Shown here: positions 35,308-43,987 of the stretch, in pieces | How the letters are laid out: each line of letters starts with the position of its first letter | Numbering within the stretch: the first letter of the stretch is position 1 | From: Flavobacteriaceae bacterium F08102 | GTDB lineage: Bacteria; Bacteroidota; Bacteroidia; Flavobacteriales; Flavobacteriaceae | NCBI GenBank assembly: GCA_023015935.1 | Contig: JALKAY010000001.1 | Location: forward strand, 186,874-250,873 | Direction of reading: 5' to 3' | DNA: 64,000 bases | Notes under the pieces: model-generated | The model's database searches: none | Seen by the model: only the letters and a program-made list of their open reading frames with translations | What the model was told of the DNA's origin: nothing | Program-made: the position numbers and the translations under genes

Positions 35308-36105
35308 ATGAGTACAATTGAAGCCTTTGTTTTAGGGTTAATTCAAGGCCTAACCGAATTTCTACCCGTATCTTCTAGCGGACATTTAGAGTTGACCAAA
35401 GCCATCTTTGGCAATGAAGCTTTACCAGCAGAGAGTTTAACCTTTACGGTTGTACTTCACTTTGCTACTGCTTTAAGTACCATCATTATTTTTAGAAGTG
35501 AACTCTTAGAAATTATAAAAGGACTTTTTCAGTTCAAATACAATGAATCGATGAAGTTTTCGCTAAAAATTATTATTTCTATGGTTCCTGCCGTAATTAT
35601 TGGTCTTCTATTTGAAGAGCAATTAGCTGCATTTTTTAGTGAACAAATATTACTAGTAGGCTGTATGCTGGTCGTCACAGCAGTATTGTTGTTATTTGCT
35701 GATCGTGCAAAAAACACCACCAAAGAGGTTAATTATTGGAGTGCATTTATCATTGGAATTTCTCAAGCAATTGCGATGCTCCCAGGCATTTCTAGATCTG
35801 GCGCTACAATTTCTACTTCTGTATTACTCGGCATTGATCGAACTAAAGCAGCAAAATTTTCATTTTTAATGGTGGTTCCCTTAATTCTAGGTAAGGTAGC
35901 GAAAGATCTTATTGGTGGAGAAATAGATTATCACAATGATCAACTCACTTATTTAGTCGTTGGTTTTATCTCTGCTTTTGTTGCAGGTCTCTTTGCGTGT
36001 ACTTGGATGATTGCCTTGGTTAAACGCAGTAAATTGTCCTATTTTGCAATCTATTGTACGGTTGTTGGAATAACCGCTATTATGTATGCCATATTCATTC
36101 AGTAA
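35308..36105 (+). CDS. uppP: Undecaprenyl-diphosphatase
   Basis: A 265-residue integral membrane phosphatase (BacA family) that recycles the C55 lipid carrier for peptidoglycan. The two family motifs are clear: GLTEFLPVSSSGHLEL near residue 15 and PGISRSGATISTS near residue 155. About eight TMs are visible. Its stop overlaps the truB start by one base (TAATG). Confidence 0.98.
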   Translation: MSTIEAFVLGLIQGLTEFLPVSSSGHLELTKAIFGNEALPAESLTFTVVLHFATALSTIIIFRSELLEIIKGLFQFKYNESMKFSLKIIISMVPAVIIGLLFEEQLAAFFSEQILLVGCMLVVTAVLLLFADRAKNTTKEVNYWSAFIIGISQAIAMLPGISRSGATISTSVLLGIDRTKAAKFSFLMVVPLILGKVAKDLIGGEIDYHNDQLTYLVVGFISAFVAGLFACTWMIALVKRSKLSYFAIYCTVVGITAIMYAIFIQ

Positions 36106-36809
36106 TGTCAGGTGAAGATTATTTACAAGGACAGGTCATTCTAATTGACAAACCATTAAATTGGACATCATTTCAGGTTGTCAATAAACTGAGATGGATT
36201 ATTAAACAACAATTTAATTTAAAAAAGATTAAAGTTGGACATGCAGGCACCCTTGACCCGCTTGCCACAGGGTTATTGATTCTTTGCACAGGCAAATTCA
36301 CTAAAAAAATAGACACCTTTCAAGCTCAACAAAAAGAATATACTGGAAGAATTGTTCTTGGAGCTACAACTCCTTCGTATGATTTAGAATCAGCAATTGA
36401 TGCGCATTACCCAACCGATCATATCACCCTAGACCTCATTGAGAACACCTTAAAAAAATTTAGGGGTGAAATTGACCAAAAACCACCAAAATTTTCAGCG
36501 CTTAAAAAGAATGGAAAACGACTGTATGATATGGCTAGAGCAGGTGAAGAAATTGAAATACCAAGTAGAAAAGTTACCATTCACGAATTTGAAATCACCG
36601 AATTCACTTCAATGAACCTAGACTTTAGGGTCGTTTGTAGTAAAGGAACCTACATTCGATCCTTAGCACACGATTTTGGCAAAGCCTTACATTCTGGAGG
36701 TCATTTATCTATGCTCAGACGTACAAAAATCGGAACATACTCCGTTGAAAATGCTCAACAAATTGAGGAATTTATAGCCTCATTAGGCTCTTCTAAGCCA
36801 AATTTTTAA
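36105..36809 (+). CDS. truB: tRNA pseudouridine(55) synthase
   Basis: A 234-residue enzyme that makes pseudouridine 55 in the T-loop of tRNAs. Signatures: GQVILIDKPLNWTSFQVV, VGHAGTLDPLATGLL (catalytic Asp), KKYTGRIVLG-like KEYTGRIVLG, and VVCSKGTYIRSLAHDFG. The ATG at 36105 is chosen over a TTG 51 bp upstream because it gives the family N-terminus and overlaps the uppP stop. The 3' end overlaps the convergent dehydrogenase gene by 17 bp. Confidence 0.97.
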   Translation: MSGEDYLQGQVILIDKPLNWTSFQVVNKLRWIIKQQFNLKKIKVGHAGTLDPLATGLLILCTGKFTKKIDTFQAQQKEYTGRIVLGATTPSYDLESAIDAHYPTDHITLDLIENTLKKFRGEIDQKPPKFSALKKNGKRLYDMARAGEEIEIPSRKVTIHEFEITEFTSMNLDFRVVCSKGTYIRSLAHDFGKALHSGGHLSMLRRTKIGTYSVENAQQIEEFIASLGSSKPNF

Positions 36810-37722
36810 GCATCGTTTCAACAGTACGCTCTAAATCAAAAGTAGCATCCCATCCCCATTCCCTTTGCGCTACACTATCATCAATACTCGCTGGCCAACC
36901 ATCGGCAATTTTTTGTCTAAAGTCTGGAGCATATTCAATCGTAAAATCTGGAATATGTTTCTGAATTACTTCACTAATTTCTTTAGGAGTAAAGTCAATT
37001 GCATTTATATTATAGGCCTTATATTGCTTTGGTTTATCTGCAAGCATTAAATCTACAGTTGCTGTAATAGCGTCATCCATATACATCATCGGAAGTCTTG
37101 TATCTTCCTTTAAAAAACAGGTATATTGACCATCCTGCAAAGCACTATGAAATATTTCAACTGCATAATCAGTGGTTCCCCCCCCTGGTAATGTTTTCCA
37201 ACTAATCAACCCTGGGTAGCGTACTGATCTAACATCCACACCGTATTTTTGATGATAGTAATCACACCATCGTTCCCCTGACAATTTACTAATACCATAA
37301 ACCGTATTAGGTTCCATCACGGTCTCTTGTGGCGTCATTTCTTTCGGTGTTGTTGGGCCAAAAACAGCTATAGAACTGGGCCAAAACACTTTTTTAATCA
37401 ACCCTTCCTTTGCAAAATTCAATATATGAAAGAGGGAATTCATATTGAGATCCCAAGCTTTAGCTGGATATTTCTCTGCCATAGCCGATAAAAGTGCAGC
37501 CATTAAATAAACTTCGGTAACCTTGTATTTTTTAATAATATTTTCAACGGCACCTTTATCCGTAGCATCAACTAATTCAAAAATTCCTGAAGCACTTAGG
37601 TCTTTATTATCCCTGATATCTGACGCAATCACATTGTTCGAACCGTAAATTCCTCTCAATTTCTGCGTGAGTTCTGTCCCGATTTGTCCACCGGCCCCTA
37701 TAATAAGAATGGTATTTGTCAT
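36793..37722 (-). CDS. tdh: SDR-type L-threonine 3-dehydrogenase
   Basis: A 309-residue extended short-chain dehydrogenase resembling the UDP-galactose-4-epimerase-like threonine dehydrogenases described from Flavobacterium. NAD motif ILIIGAGGQIGTEL, Ser in WPSSIAVFGP, and catalytic YGISK (Tyr/Lys). Also RYPGLIS and MYMDDAITAT, typical of the family. I use the ATG at 37722 (MTNTILIIGAG); an ATG at 37773 would add 17 hydrophobic residues not seen in homologues. It converts threonine to 2-amino-3-ketobutyrate. Confidence 0.88.
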   Translation of the reverse strand: MTNTILIIGAGGQIGTELTQKLRGIYGSNNVIASDIRDNKDLSASGIFELVDATDKGAVENIIKKYKVTEVYLMAALLSAMAEKYPAKAWDLNMNSLFHILNFAKEGLIKKVFWPSSIAVFGPTTPKEMTPQETVMEPNTVYGISKLSGERWCDYYHQKYGVDVRSVRYPGLISWKTLPGGGTTDYAVEIFHSALQDGQYTCFLKEDTRLPMMYMDDAITATVDLMLADKPKQYKAYNINAIDFTPKEISEVIQKHIPDFTIEYAPDFRQKIADGWPASIDDSVAQREWGWDATFDLERTVETMLKNLA

Positions 37723-38000
37723 ATAGCCATATTGGTTGAAAGTGAGCAAATTTAGCAAAATAAAGAACGTCATAATAGTTAATTTTGAATTTTGAAAAAA
37801 TAAATTTATTAGGAACTAAATAAACTCAAAATCAACCCACTAGACACATAATTCATTTTCTATTTTTCAGCATAATCACTCCATAAAACATGAATGATCG
37901 GTTTAAAAAAGTTAAGACGTACACATACTTACTTCAAATTCATTAATTACTATCAAAAAGCACTCAAGTTTTAGTACCTTTGAATTTTACGAAAGCGACT

Positions 38001-38549
38001 ATGTACAGATTCACTTTTATCATTATTACCCTGTGTTTGTATCTGCAATTTTCATGCAGTCAAAAACAAGAAAACGCTTCTGACAAAACGAATCAATTAA
38101 CTGAAGAAATTGATTCGTTAAAACAACAACATATTCGCAATTTAAGCGAACTATTAAGCCCTGAAAGCCGAGAATTAGTAGCTTCTTGGAAGTCCTATCA
38201 ACAACTTGATCAACTCATAGACAAATTTTACACCTATTCAGTTCAAGAGGTATTGTACAGCTCATCAGAATTAGCCAATGCAACACAGTTATTAAAAGAT
38301 TCAATATCCATTAATCGCCTTAAAGAAATTGATGTTCTCACTCGGCTAGACGTTTTAAACAATAGTGCCTTGCGATTAAAAGACATGGCTAGTATTACAA
38401 GCATAAGTGCTGAAGAAGTAAATCAAGAAACACAAGAAATGTTAAATGCATTTGGTGCATTAAATAGTAAAATTAATAACATTACCCAGCAAGAAAAATT
38501 AGAATTAGAAGTGAAGGACATAGAGTCAAGGATTGATAAATTACCTTAG
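38001..38549 (+). CDS. Predicted small lipoprotein, unrecognised
   Basis: A 182-residue protein with a signal peptide ending LQFSC (Cys20 of this start). The mature part is highly helical and charged, rich in Gln, Glu, Leu and Ser, with likely coiled-coil stretches (TEEIDSLKQQHIRNLSELL; MLNAFGALNSKINNIT). No known domain was recognised. I use the ATG at 38001; a TTG seven codons upstream is in frame. Its stop overlaps the convergent recX stop by 3 bp. Confidence 0.7.
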   Translation: MYRFTFIIITLCLYLQFSCSQKQENASDKTNQLTEEIDSLKQQHIRNLSELLSPESRELVASWKSYQQLDQLIDKFYTYSVQEVLYSSSELANATQLLKDSISINRLKEIDVLTRLDVLNNSALRLKDMASITSISAEEVNQETQEMLNAFGALNSKINNITQQEKLELEVKDIESRIDKLP

Positions 38550-39025
38550 GGAATTAAAACCTTAAGTCGAGCATAAACCATATCTGGCTCCCACCCTCTA
38601 TACAATAAATAATCTGCTAATTTTTTACGTTTCTTATAAACATTTGTTTCCTTCAGTCGATCGCATTGGCGTTGAGCTAATTCATCAAATTTCTGTAAAT
38701 ACTGTTCATCATCAATTTCCGCCAAGGCCAATTTAATATTTGGGTCTGTTATTTTTCGAGCCTTTAATTCTCTAATAATCCTAACCTTTCCCCATGATTT
38801 TATATTAAATTTACCCCTAGCAAATGCTTTAGCAAAACGCTCCTCATTCAGAAAATCACAGGCCAACAAATGTTCAATAATTTGCACCTGCGCCTCAGGT
38901 ATCATCCTCATTTCTCGCAACTTAGAATTTATTTCCTCATGACATCGCTCTTGGTAGACACAATATTTTTCGAGTCGACGTTTAGCCTCTTCAAGCGTAT
39001 ATAGTGGCTTTGAATTATAATCCAT
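38546..39025 (-). CDS. recX: RecX-family regulatory protein
   Basis: A 159-residue protein of three-helix RecX repeats: YTLEEAKRRLEKYCVYQERC at the start, HLLACDFLNEERFAKAFARGKFNIKSWGK in the middle (longer motif at 39-67 of the protein), and ELKARKI, plus the C-terminal YLLYRGWEPDMVYARLK. RecX modulates RecA filaments. The ATG at 39025 is preferred to a TTG at 39055. It stands alone; recA is not nearby. Confidence 0.93.
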   Translation of the reverse strand: MDYNSKPLYTLEEAKRRLEKYCVYQERCHEEINSKLREMRMIPEAQVQIIEHLLACDFLNEERFAKAFARGKFNIKSWGKVRIIRELKARKITDPNIKLALAEIDDEQYLQKFDELAQRQCDRLKETNVYKKRKKLADYLLYRGWEPDMVYARLKVLIP

Positions 39026-39116
39026 GCTCAAAAATATCTTATTTATTTTAAACAAGCACAGATACTATAAATGATTTTTAACCGTTCAATACCCCTAAAT
39101 AGGGGAAATTTACATT

Positions 39117-41354
39117 ATGAAATTTATTAAAAACTGTATATTATGTATAGTAATAGGAGTCGCTGTACCAAAAATTAACAGTCAAACAGTAACCGAAGGA
39201 TTCGAAACAGATGCTATCGGTTGGCATCAATATTTGGTAGAAGGATCAATTCCATTTTATCTCATCACAGACGATTATAACAGCGGAGAGCATTCGGCTT
39301 ATACCTATACGGAAAAAGTTGGTGGGCTAATTAGCTATTTACAAAATGAATCATGGCTGATTTCACCCCCCATGGATTTTTCAAATGCGGGTCGCATAGA
39401 TTTAAGTTACTTTCAGCGAAACATTGAGATTCATTCAGGCGGATCATCCGATCCGACACAACAGATCGTTTATTCAACAGATTATTCTGGAGCTGGTGAT
39501 CCCTACAATGCCACGTGGTATATTCTTTATGATTCCCCCACAAGTGTTAACTGGACCCAAAATACTATTGAAGACAGTAACTTGCCAAAAGTTGACAATT
39601 TAACAATAGCCTTTAGGTATGTTGGCAAAAGTGAACGCCTAACGTTATTAACACGAACAAGTAAAGCTTGGCTCATTGATGATGTCGTTATTCAAGGCTA
39701 TACATGTGCAGCTACTACGGTATGGGAAAATGGCATTTGGAGCAATGGAACCCCCACCTCAAACACCCTAGCGATTATTCGACAAAATTACGATACCGAT
39801 TTACACGGAAGCTTTGAAGCTTGTAGTTTAGAAATCGACAATGGAATTAACACAAATATTAGTGATAATACATACATTACCATCCATCGAAATTTCACCA
39901 ATAATGGTACCTTAACCATTACAAATAAAGGCTCTTTATTAATGACTGATGATGAAGCTATTATTGACGGATCTGGAACTACTACAGTTTACAAAACATC
40001 AAACCCTTTAAAATTATACGATTACAATTATTGGTCATCCCCTGTAACAAATGCAACGATCGGTAACGCCTTATCAACTTCTCCCTTGGAACATATTTAC
40101 TATTATAATCCAACTAACCACGATGGGACCAATGACAGTGGATGGCAAAATGTCAACTCCAACAATATAATGACACCTGGTACTGGATACATTGCACTTG
40201 CTCCAACGACAGGTACTTTTCCACAAACGCAGACGGTTAGTTTTACAGGACAGGTAAATAACGGAATAATAACACAAACTGTTGACACTAACAATACAGA
40301 TGTGGATTGGAATCTACTAGGAAACCCGTATCCATCTGCTATTGACATAGACCTTTTTGTAAATTATGAAGCTAACACCAGTGTAGATAAAACCGTCTAT
40401 TTATGGACTCACAATACCAACTGGATAAACAACCCATCAGGCACTTCATATACAACCGATGATTACGCTGTGTATACTTCTGGAATTGGAGGAACCGCTG
40501 CCATTTCAGGAGGGAAAAAAGCGACCCAATTTATTTCATCTGGGCAGAGCTTTTTCATCAACGCAAATACTGAAGGCATTGTTAGTTATACCAATGCTAT
40601 GCGAACGAATATACACAATGATACCTTTTACAGAAATCAATCAACAAAAAATAAATCAGAAAACGAAATAGATCGTATTTGGTTAAACATCACAAATAAT
40701 GAAGGTGCTTTTTCACAAATGTTAGTCGGGTTTACAGAAAAAGCAACTGACCTAATAGACTCGTTTGACGGGCCTAGTTTTGGAAGTGGATATTTATCAT
40801 TATACTCAATAATTGAAGGAAAAGCTTACACAATTAACGGCCGGTCACCATTGAATGGAAATACAGAAATCCCATTAGGATTTACTTCCTATCTCAACAA
40901 AGGAACAACTGCGAAAATAGCTATCGATGCTCGCAACGGGACTTTAGCTACATCTTTATACGACATCCTCCTTTATGATAAAACCTTAAATATACAATTT
41001 GACCTAAGCCAAGGTGCTTATGAATTTGAACTTGATGAGCCGGGTAGTTATAACGAGCGATTTACACTTTTTCTGCATACCACGAAAACCAATCAAACAC
41101 CACCTAATTTAACAAAAGACACACTCATTATAGATCAGAAAAACAGTCAATTGAATCTTAAAACTAAACTAAATAACATTATAAAGTTAGTACAAGTCTA
41201 CGACCTCAAAGGACAATTACTTCTTAGAGAAGAGAACAATTCTTCAGCTTTAATCATCAATAATCATTCTTTTGCTAATGGTAGTATTTTAATTGTACAA
41301 GCCACACTTGAAGACAATAGTAAATTAACAAAAAAAATTATTTTAATTAAATAA
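39117..41354 (+). CDS. Secreted adhesin-like protein with T9SS-type C-terminal domain, copy 1
   Basis: A 745-residue protein with a signal peptide (about 1-22, ending INSQ). Residues about 25-200 are a choice-of-anchor J / cleaved-adhesin-like jelly roll (EGFETDAIGWHQYLVEGS ... TRTSKAWLIDDVVIQGY). The middle has repeated beta-rich segments found in flavobacterial surface proteins (YWSSPV, GTGYIALAPTTGTF, WNLLGNPYPSAID, SSGQSFFINAN). The end (VYDLKGQLLLREENN ... GSILIVQATLEDNSK) looks like a type A sorting domain for the type IX system. A close paralogue follows directly. Ligand unknown. Confidence 0.85.
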   Translation: MKFIKNCILCIVIGVAVPKINSQTVTEGFETDAIGWHQYLVEGSIPFYLITDDYNSGEHSAYTYTEKVGGLISYLQNESWLISPPMDFSNAGRIDLSYFQRNIEIHSGGSSDPTQQIVYSTDYSGAGDPYNATWYILYDSPTSVNWTQNTIEDSNLPKVDNLTIAFRYVGKSERLTLLTRTSKAWLIDDVVIQGYTCAATTVWENGIWSNGTPTSNTLAIIRQNYDTDLHGSFEACSLEIDNGINTNISDNTYITIHRNFTNNGTLTITNKGSLLMTDDEAIIDGSGTTTVYKTSNPLKLYDYNYWSSPVTNATIGNALSTSPLEHIYYYNPTNHDGTNDSGWQNVNSNNIMTPGTGYIALAPTTGTFPQTQTVSFTGQVNNGIITQTVDTNNTDVDWNLLGNPYPSAIDIDLFVNYEANTSVDKTVYLWTHNTNWINNPSGTSYTTDDYAVYTSGIGGTAAISGGKKATQFISSGQSFFINANTEGIVSYTNAMRTNIHNDTFYRNQSTKNKSENEIDRIWLNITNNEGAFSQMLVGFTEKATDLIDSFDGPSFGSGYLSLYSIIEGKAYTINGRSPLNGNTEIPLGFTSYLNKGTTAKIAIDARNGTLATSLYDILLYDKTLNIQFDLSQGAYEFELDEPGSYNERFTLFLHTTKTNQTPPNLTKDTLIIDQKNSQLNLKTKLNNIIKLVQVYDLKGQLLLREENNSSALIINNHSFANGSILIVQATLEDNSKLTKKIILIK

Positions 41355-41362
41355 AAAATCGG

Positions 41363-41404
41363 TTAAAACACCTTAATGCAGGTCCCCGTATTTGGGTGTT
41401 TTAA
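41363..41404 (+). terminator. Hairpin between the two secreted-protein genes
   Basis: TTAAAACACC (41363-41372) pairs perfectly with GGTGTTTTAA (41395-41404) across a 22-base loop, followed by TTTACT. It lies 9 bp after the first gene's stop. It resembles a terminator, but the loop is long and the T tract short. Confidence 0.45.
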
Positions 41405-41594
41405 TTTACTTCATTACACTTTAGAAGCATTAAAAAACAGCTTATTAACTAAAACTATTCCTCCTATTTCTTCTACTTATTTTATAAGGTTGCACTCAAA
41501 AAATATTTTCAAATTAAAAGAGATTAAAATAACCTAAGAAATAATTAGGAGTTAATCTCGTTTGGTTGTTATACATATAGTCAACAATATCAAA

Positions 41595-43826
41595 ATGAAA
41601 CATATCGCAAAATATATTTTGATTACTGTATGCTTTATCACGACCCCCCTTTCGAGTCAAATCTTAATAGAAGGTTTTGAAAATGCATCATCAAACTGGA
41701 TACAATACCAGCTTGAAGGTAATAACGGATTTAATCGCACCAATAGCCAATCTAATTCAGGTAGTTATTCAGCCCATACCTACACCAACAATGCTTCATT
41801 TTTTGGGAGTACGTCTAACGAAGTTTGGCTTGTTTCTCCAAAACTGGACCTATCTTCTTCTGAAGGAACACAATTGAACTATTACGAGTGCAATGTTAAC
41901 GCAAGCGGCGGAGCTATAGCCAATAATCCTGATCAAGAAGTCTTGTTTTCGACAGATTACATAGGGTCCGGAAACCCCAATACAGCTACGTGGACAGTAC
42001 TTAATTCAACGAATGCTACAACTTCTTGGAACCAAGTTAGCATTACAGATCAGTTACCTGTGAGTTCCAACGTGTATATTGCCTTTAAATATGTTGGGTC
42101 AAGTTATAATTTTTTTTTTACAGCTACCGATAGAGCATGGCATATTGACGATATAGAACTATTGACTTACCCTTGTGCTTATCAAACGGTATGGAAAAAT
42201 AATCAATGGACAAATGGAGCACCTACTGCGAATACCACAGCTATAATTAAAAGCAATTATGACACAGCTACCGATGGCAGTTTTGAATCATGTAGTTTAA
42301 TCATACGAAAAAATGCCACGGTTAATATCCGAGCAAATGAATTTATTACAGTTCACAATGATTTAAAAGTTGTAGGAACATTAGAAGTTCGTCACGAAGG
42401 AAGTTTAGTCATGACGGATGATTACGCAGTAATTAATGGAAAAGGTATAACCCATATTCACAAAACAAGCAATCCATTAAATTTATACGATTATAATTAT
42501 TGGACTTCTCCCGTACAAAATGAAGTAATTGGAGATGCTTTTCCATCATCCCCTATAGACAATATTTATTATTACAATACGACTCACCACAATGGGAATA
42601 ACAACAGTGGATGGCAAAATGTACAAAGCAACACTAAAATGGTTCCTGCCATGGGTTATATTGCCCTAGCCCCAACCAGCGGAACCTTTCCTCAAAGACA
42701 GTCTGTTACATTTTCAGGAAAAGTGAATAATGGTATAATCACCACCGCAATTGGTGTAAACGATACGGAAATTGATTGGAACCTCATTGGCAATCCCTAT
42801 CCGTCTTCCATAAGTATAGACTCCTTATTTAGTAATCCAGTGAATAGCAATCTAGATAAGACTATTTACGTTTGGACTCATAACACCCATTGGAATGGAA
42901 ACTCGTCAGAAACTGCTTATACCACTGATGATTATGCTTCGTACACTCCTATAATGGGCGGAACAGCAGCAAAATCAGGAGGTAACAAAGCGCGTGGATA
43001 TATCTCGTCAGGTCAAAGTTTTTTCATCAACGCAAATGCCCCTGGCACGATTACATTTAAGAATAGTATGCGGAGCAAAGCGTATAACAATCAATTTTAT
43101 AAAGCTCAAGAAAGTCATAAATCAACACAAAAAAGCACACATGATATTAGCCGAATTTGGCTAAACATGTCTAATCAGGAAGGAGCATTTTCACAGTTAC
43201 TTATTGGGTTTACCGATATAGCAACTGATGGTAAAGATGCTTATGATGGACCAAGTTTAGGAACTGGATATATATCTTTTTACTCGATAATTGAAGGTAA
43301 GGGATACGTTGTTAATGGGATGAGTAAATTAAAAGACGAAAAGATAATCCCGTTAGGATTTACTTCGTATGTAGCTAAAGGGACCCCCTTAAAAATTGAA
43401 ATTGATGAATTAGATGGCGTTTTAACTACCGACGAATATGACGTATATTTAATTGACAAAGATCAACATACAACCCTCGATTTAAAACTAGCACCATATA
43501 CGTTTACAGCTGGTGAATCTGCGGTCTATAATGATCGTTTCGAACTACAACTCCGAACAAAAAAGACCTTGGAAGTTGACGATGAACATATACATAAAAA
43601 TATCATTATTCAAAGCCATGCAGAAGAACTAAACATTTCAATAAATACGCATGACCAAATTAAGACTATCAAAGTATATGATATTCAAGGAAGGTTATTA
43701 TTTAACAAAACAAACCAGAAAGAAACGCACACCCTCAATACTCAAGGAGTTGCTAAAGGTACCTTATTAATTATCCAAGTGTGGACAACTGATAATATTA
43801 GCTATAGTAAAAAAACCATTTTATAA
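41595..43826 (+). CDS. Secreted adhesin-like protein with T9SS-type C-terminal domain, copy 2
   Basis: A 743-residue tandem paralogue of the preceding gene, with the same order: signal peptide (ending PLSSQ), jelly roll (EGFENASSNWIQYQLEGN ... TATDRAWHIDDIELL), beta-rich middle (YWTSPV, PAMGYIALAPTSGTF, WNLIGNPYPSSIS, SSGQSFFINAN) and sorting-type tail (IKVYDIQGRLLFNKTNQK ... ISYSKKTIL). I choose the ATG at 41595; an upstream TTG gives an unlikely N-terminus. The two genes are separated by 240 bp with a hairpin, and probably arose by duplication. Confidence 0.85.
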   Translation: MKHIAKYILITVCFITTPLSSQILIEGFENASSNWIQYQLEGNNGFNRTNSQSNSGSYSAHTYTNNASFFGSTSNEVWLVSPKLDLSSSEGTQLNYYECNVNASGGAIANNPDQEVLFSTDYIGSGNPNTATWTVLNSTNATTSWNQVSITDQLPVSSNVYIAFKYVGSSYNFFFTATDRAWHIDDIELLTYPCAYQTVWKNNQWTNGAPTANTTAIIKSNYDTATDGSFESCSLIIRKNATVNIRANEFITVHNDLKVVGTLEVRHEGSLVMTDDYAVINGKGITHIHKTSNPLNLYDYNYWTSPVQNEVIGDAFPSSPIDNIYYYNTTHHNGNNNSGWQNVQSNTKMVPAMGYIALAPTSGTFPQRQSVTFSGKVNNGIITTAIGVNDTEIDWNLIGNPYPSSISIDSLFSNPVNSNLDKTIYVWTHNTHWNGNSSETAYTTDDYASYTPIMGGTAAKSGGNKARGYISSGQSFFINANAPGTITFKNSMRSKAYNNQFYKAQESHKSTQKSTHDISRIWLNMSNQEGAFSQLLIGFTDIATDGKDAYDGPSLGTGYISFYSIIEGKGYVVNGMSKLKDEKIIPLGFTSYVAKGTPLKIEIDELDGVLTTDEYDVYLIDKDQHTTLDLKLAPYTFTAGESAVYNDRFELQLRTKKTLEVDDEHIHKNIIIQSHAEELNISINTHDQIKTIKVYDIQGRLLFNKTNQKETHTLNTQGVAKGTLLIIQVWTTDNISYSKKTIL

Positions 43827-43832
43827 AATAAA

Positions 43833-43857
43833 GAATCTGCATGATTTATGCAGATTC
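43833..43857 (+). terminator. Terminator after copy 2
   Basis: GAATCTGCAT, loop GATTT, ATGCAGATTC: a perfect 10-bp stem 6 bp after the stop codon, followed by CTTTGC. Good stem, short T tract. Confidence 0.65.
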
Positions 43858-43931
43858 CTTTGCAATAATCAAAAATAACTAATTTATAGATACTTATAAG
43901 ACCCATATTTTTTAAAAAGGTTTAATAATCC

Positions 43932-43976
43932 AAAAAAAAAAAAAAAAAACCTGCAAATTTTATTTGCAGGTTTTTT
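43932..43976 (-). terminator. Strong terminator after rng, with an 18-A run
   Basis: On the minus strand ACCTGCAAA, a 5-base loop, TTTGCAGGT, then a run of 18 T (the plus strand has 18 A at 43932-43949). The flanking A/T runs extend the stem. It lies 11 bp past the rng stop. Confidence 0.93.
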
Positions 43977-43987
43977 ATGATATAATA

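Noticed and set aside
41363-41404. Transposon end or attachment site in the 10-bp inverted repeat between the secreted-protein genes.
   Set aside because: There is no transposase, no target duplication and the position just after a stop codon fits a terminator better.
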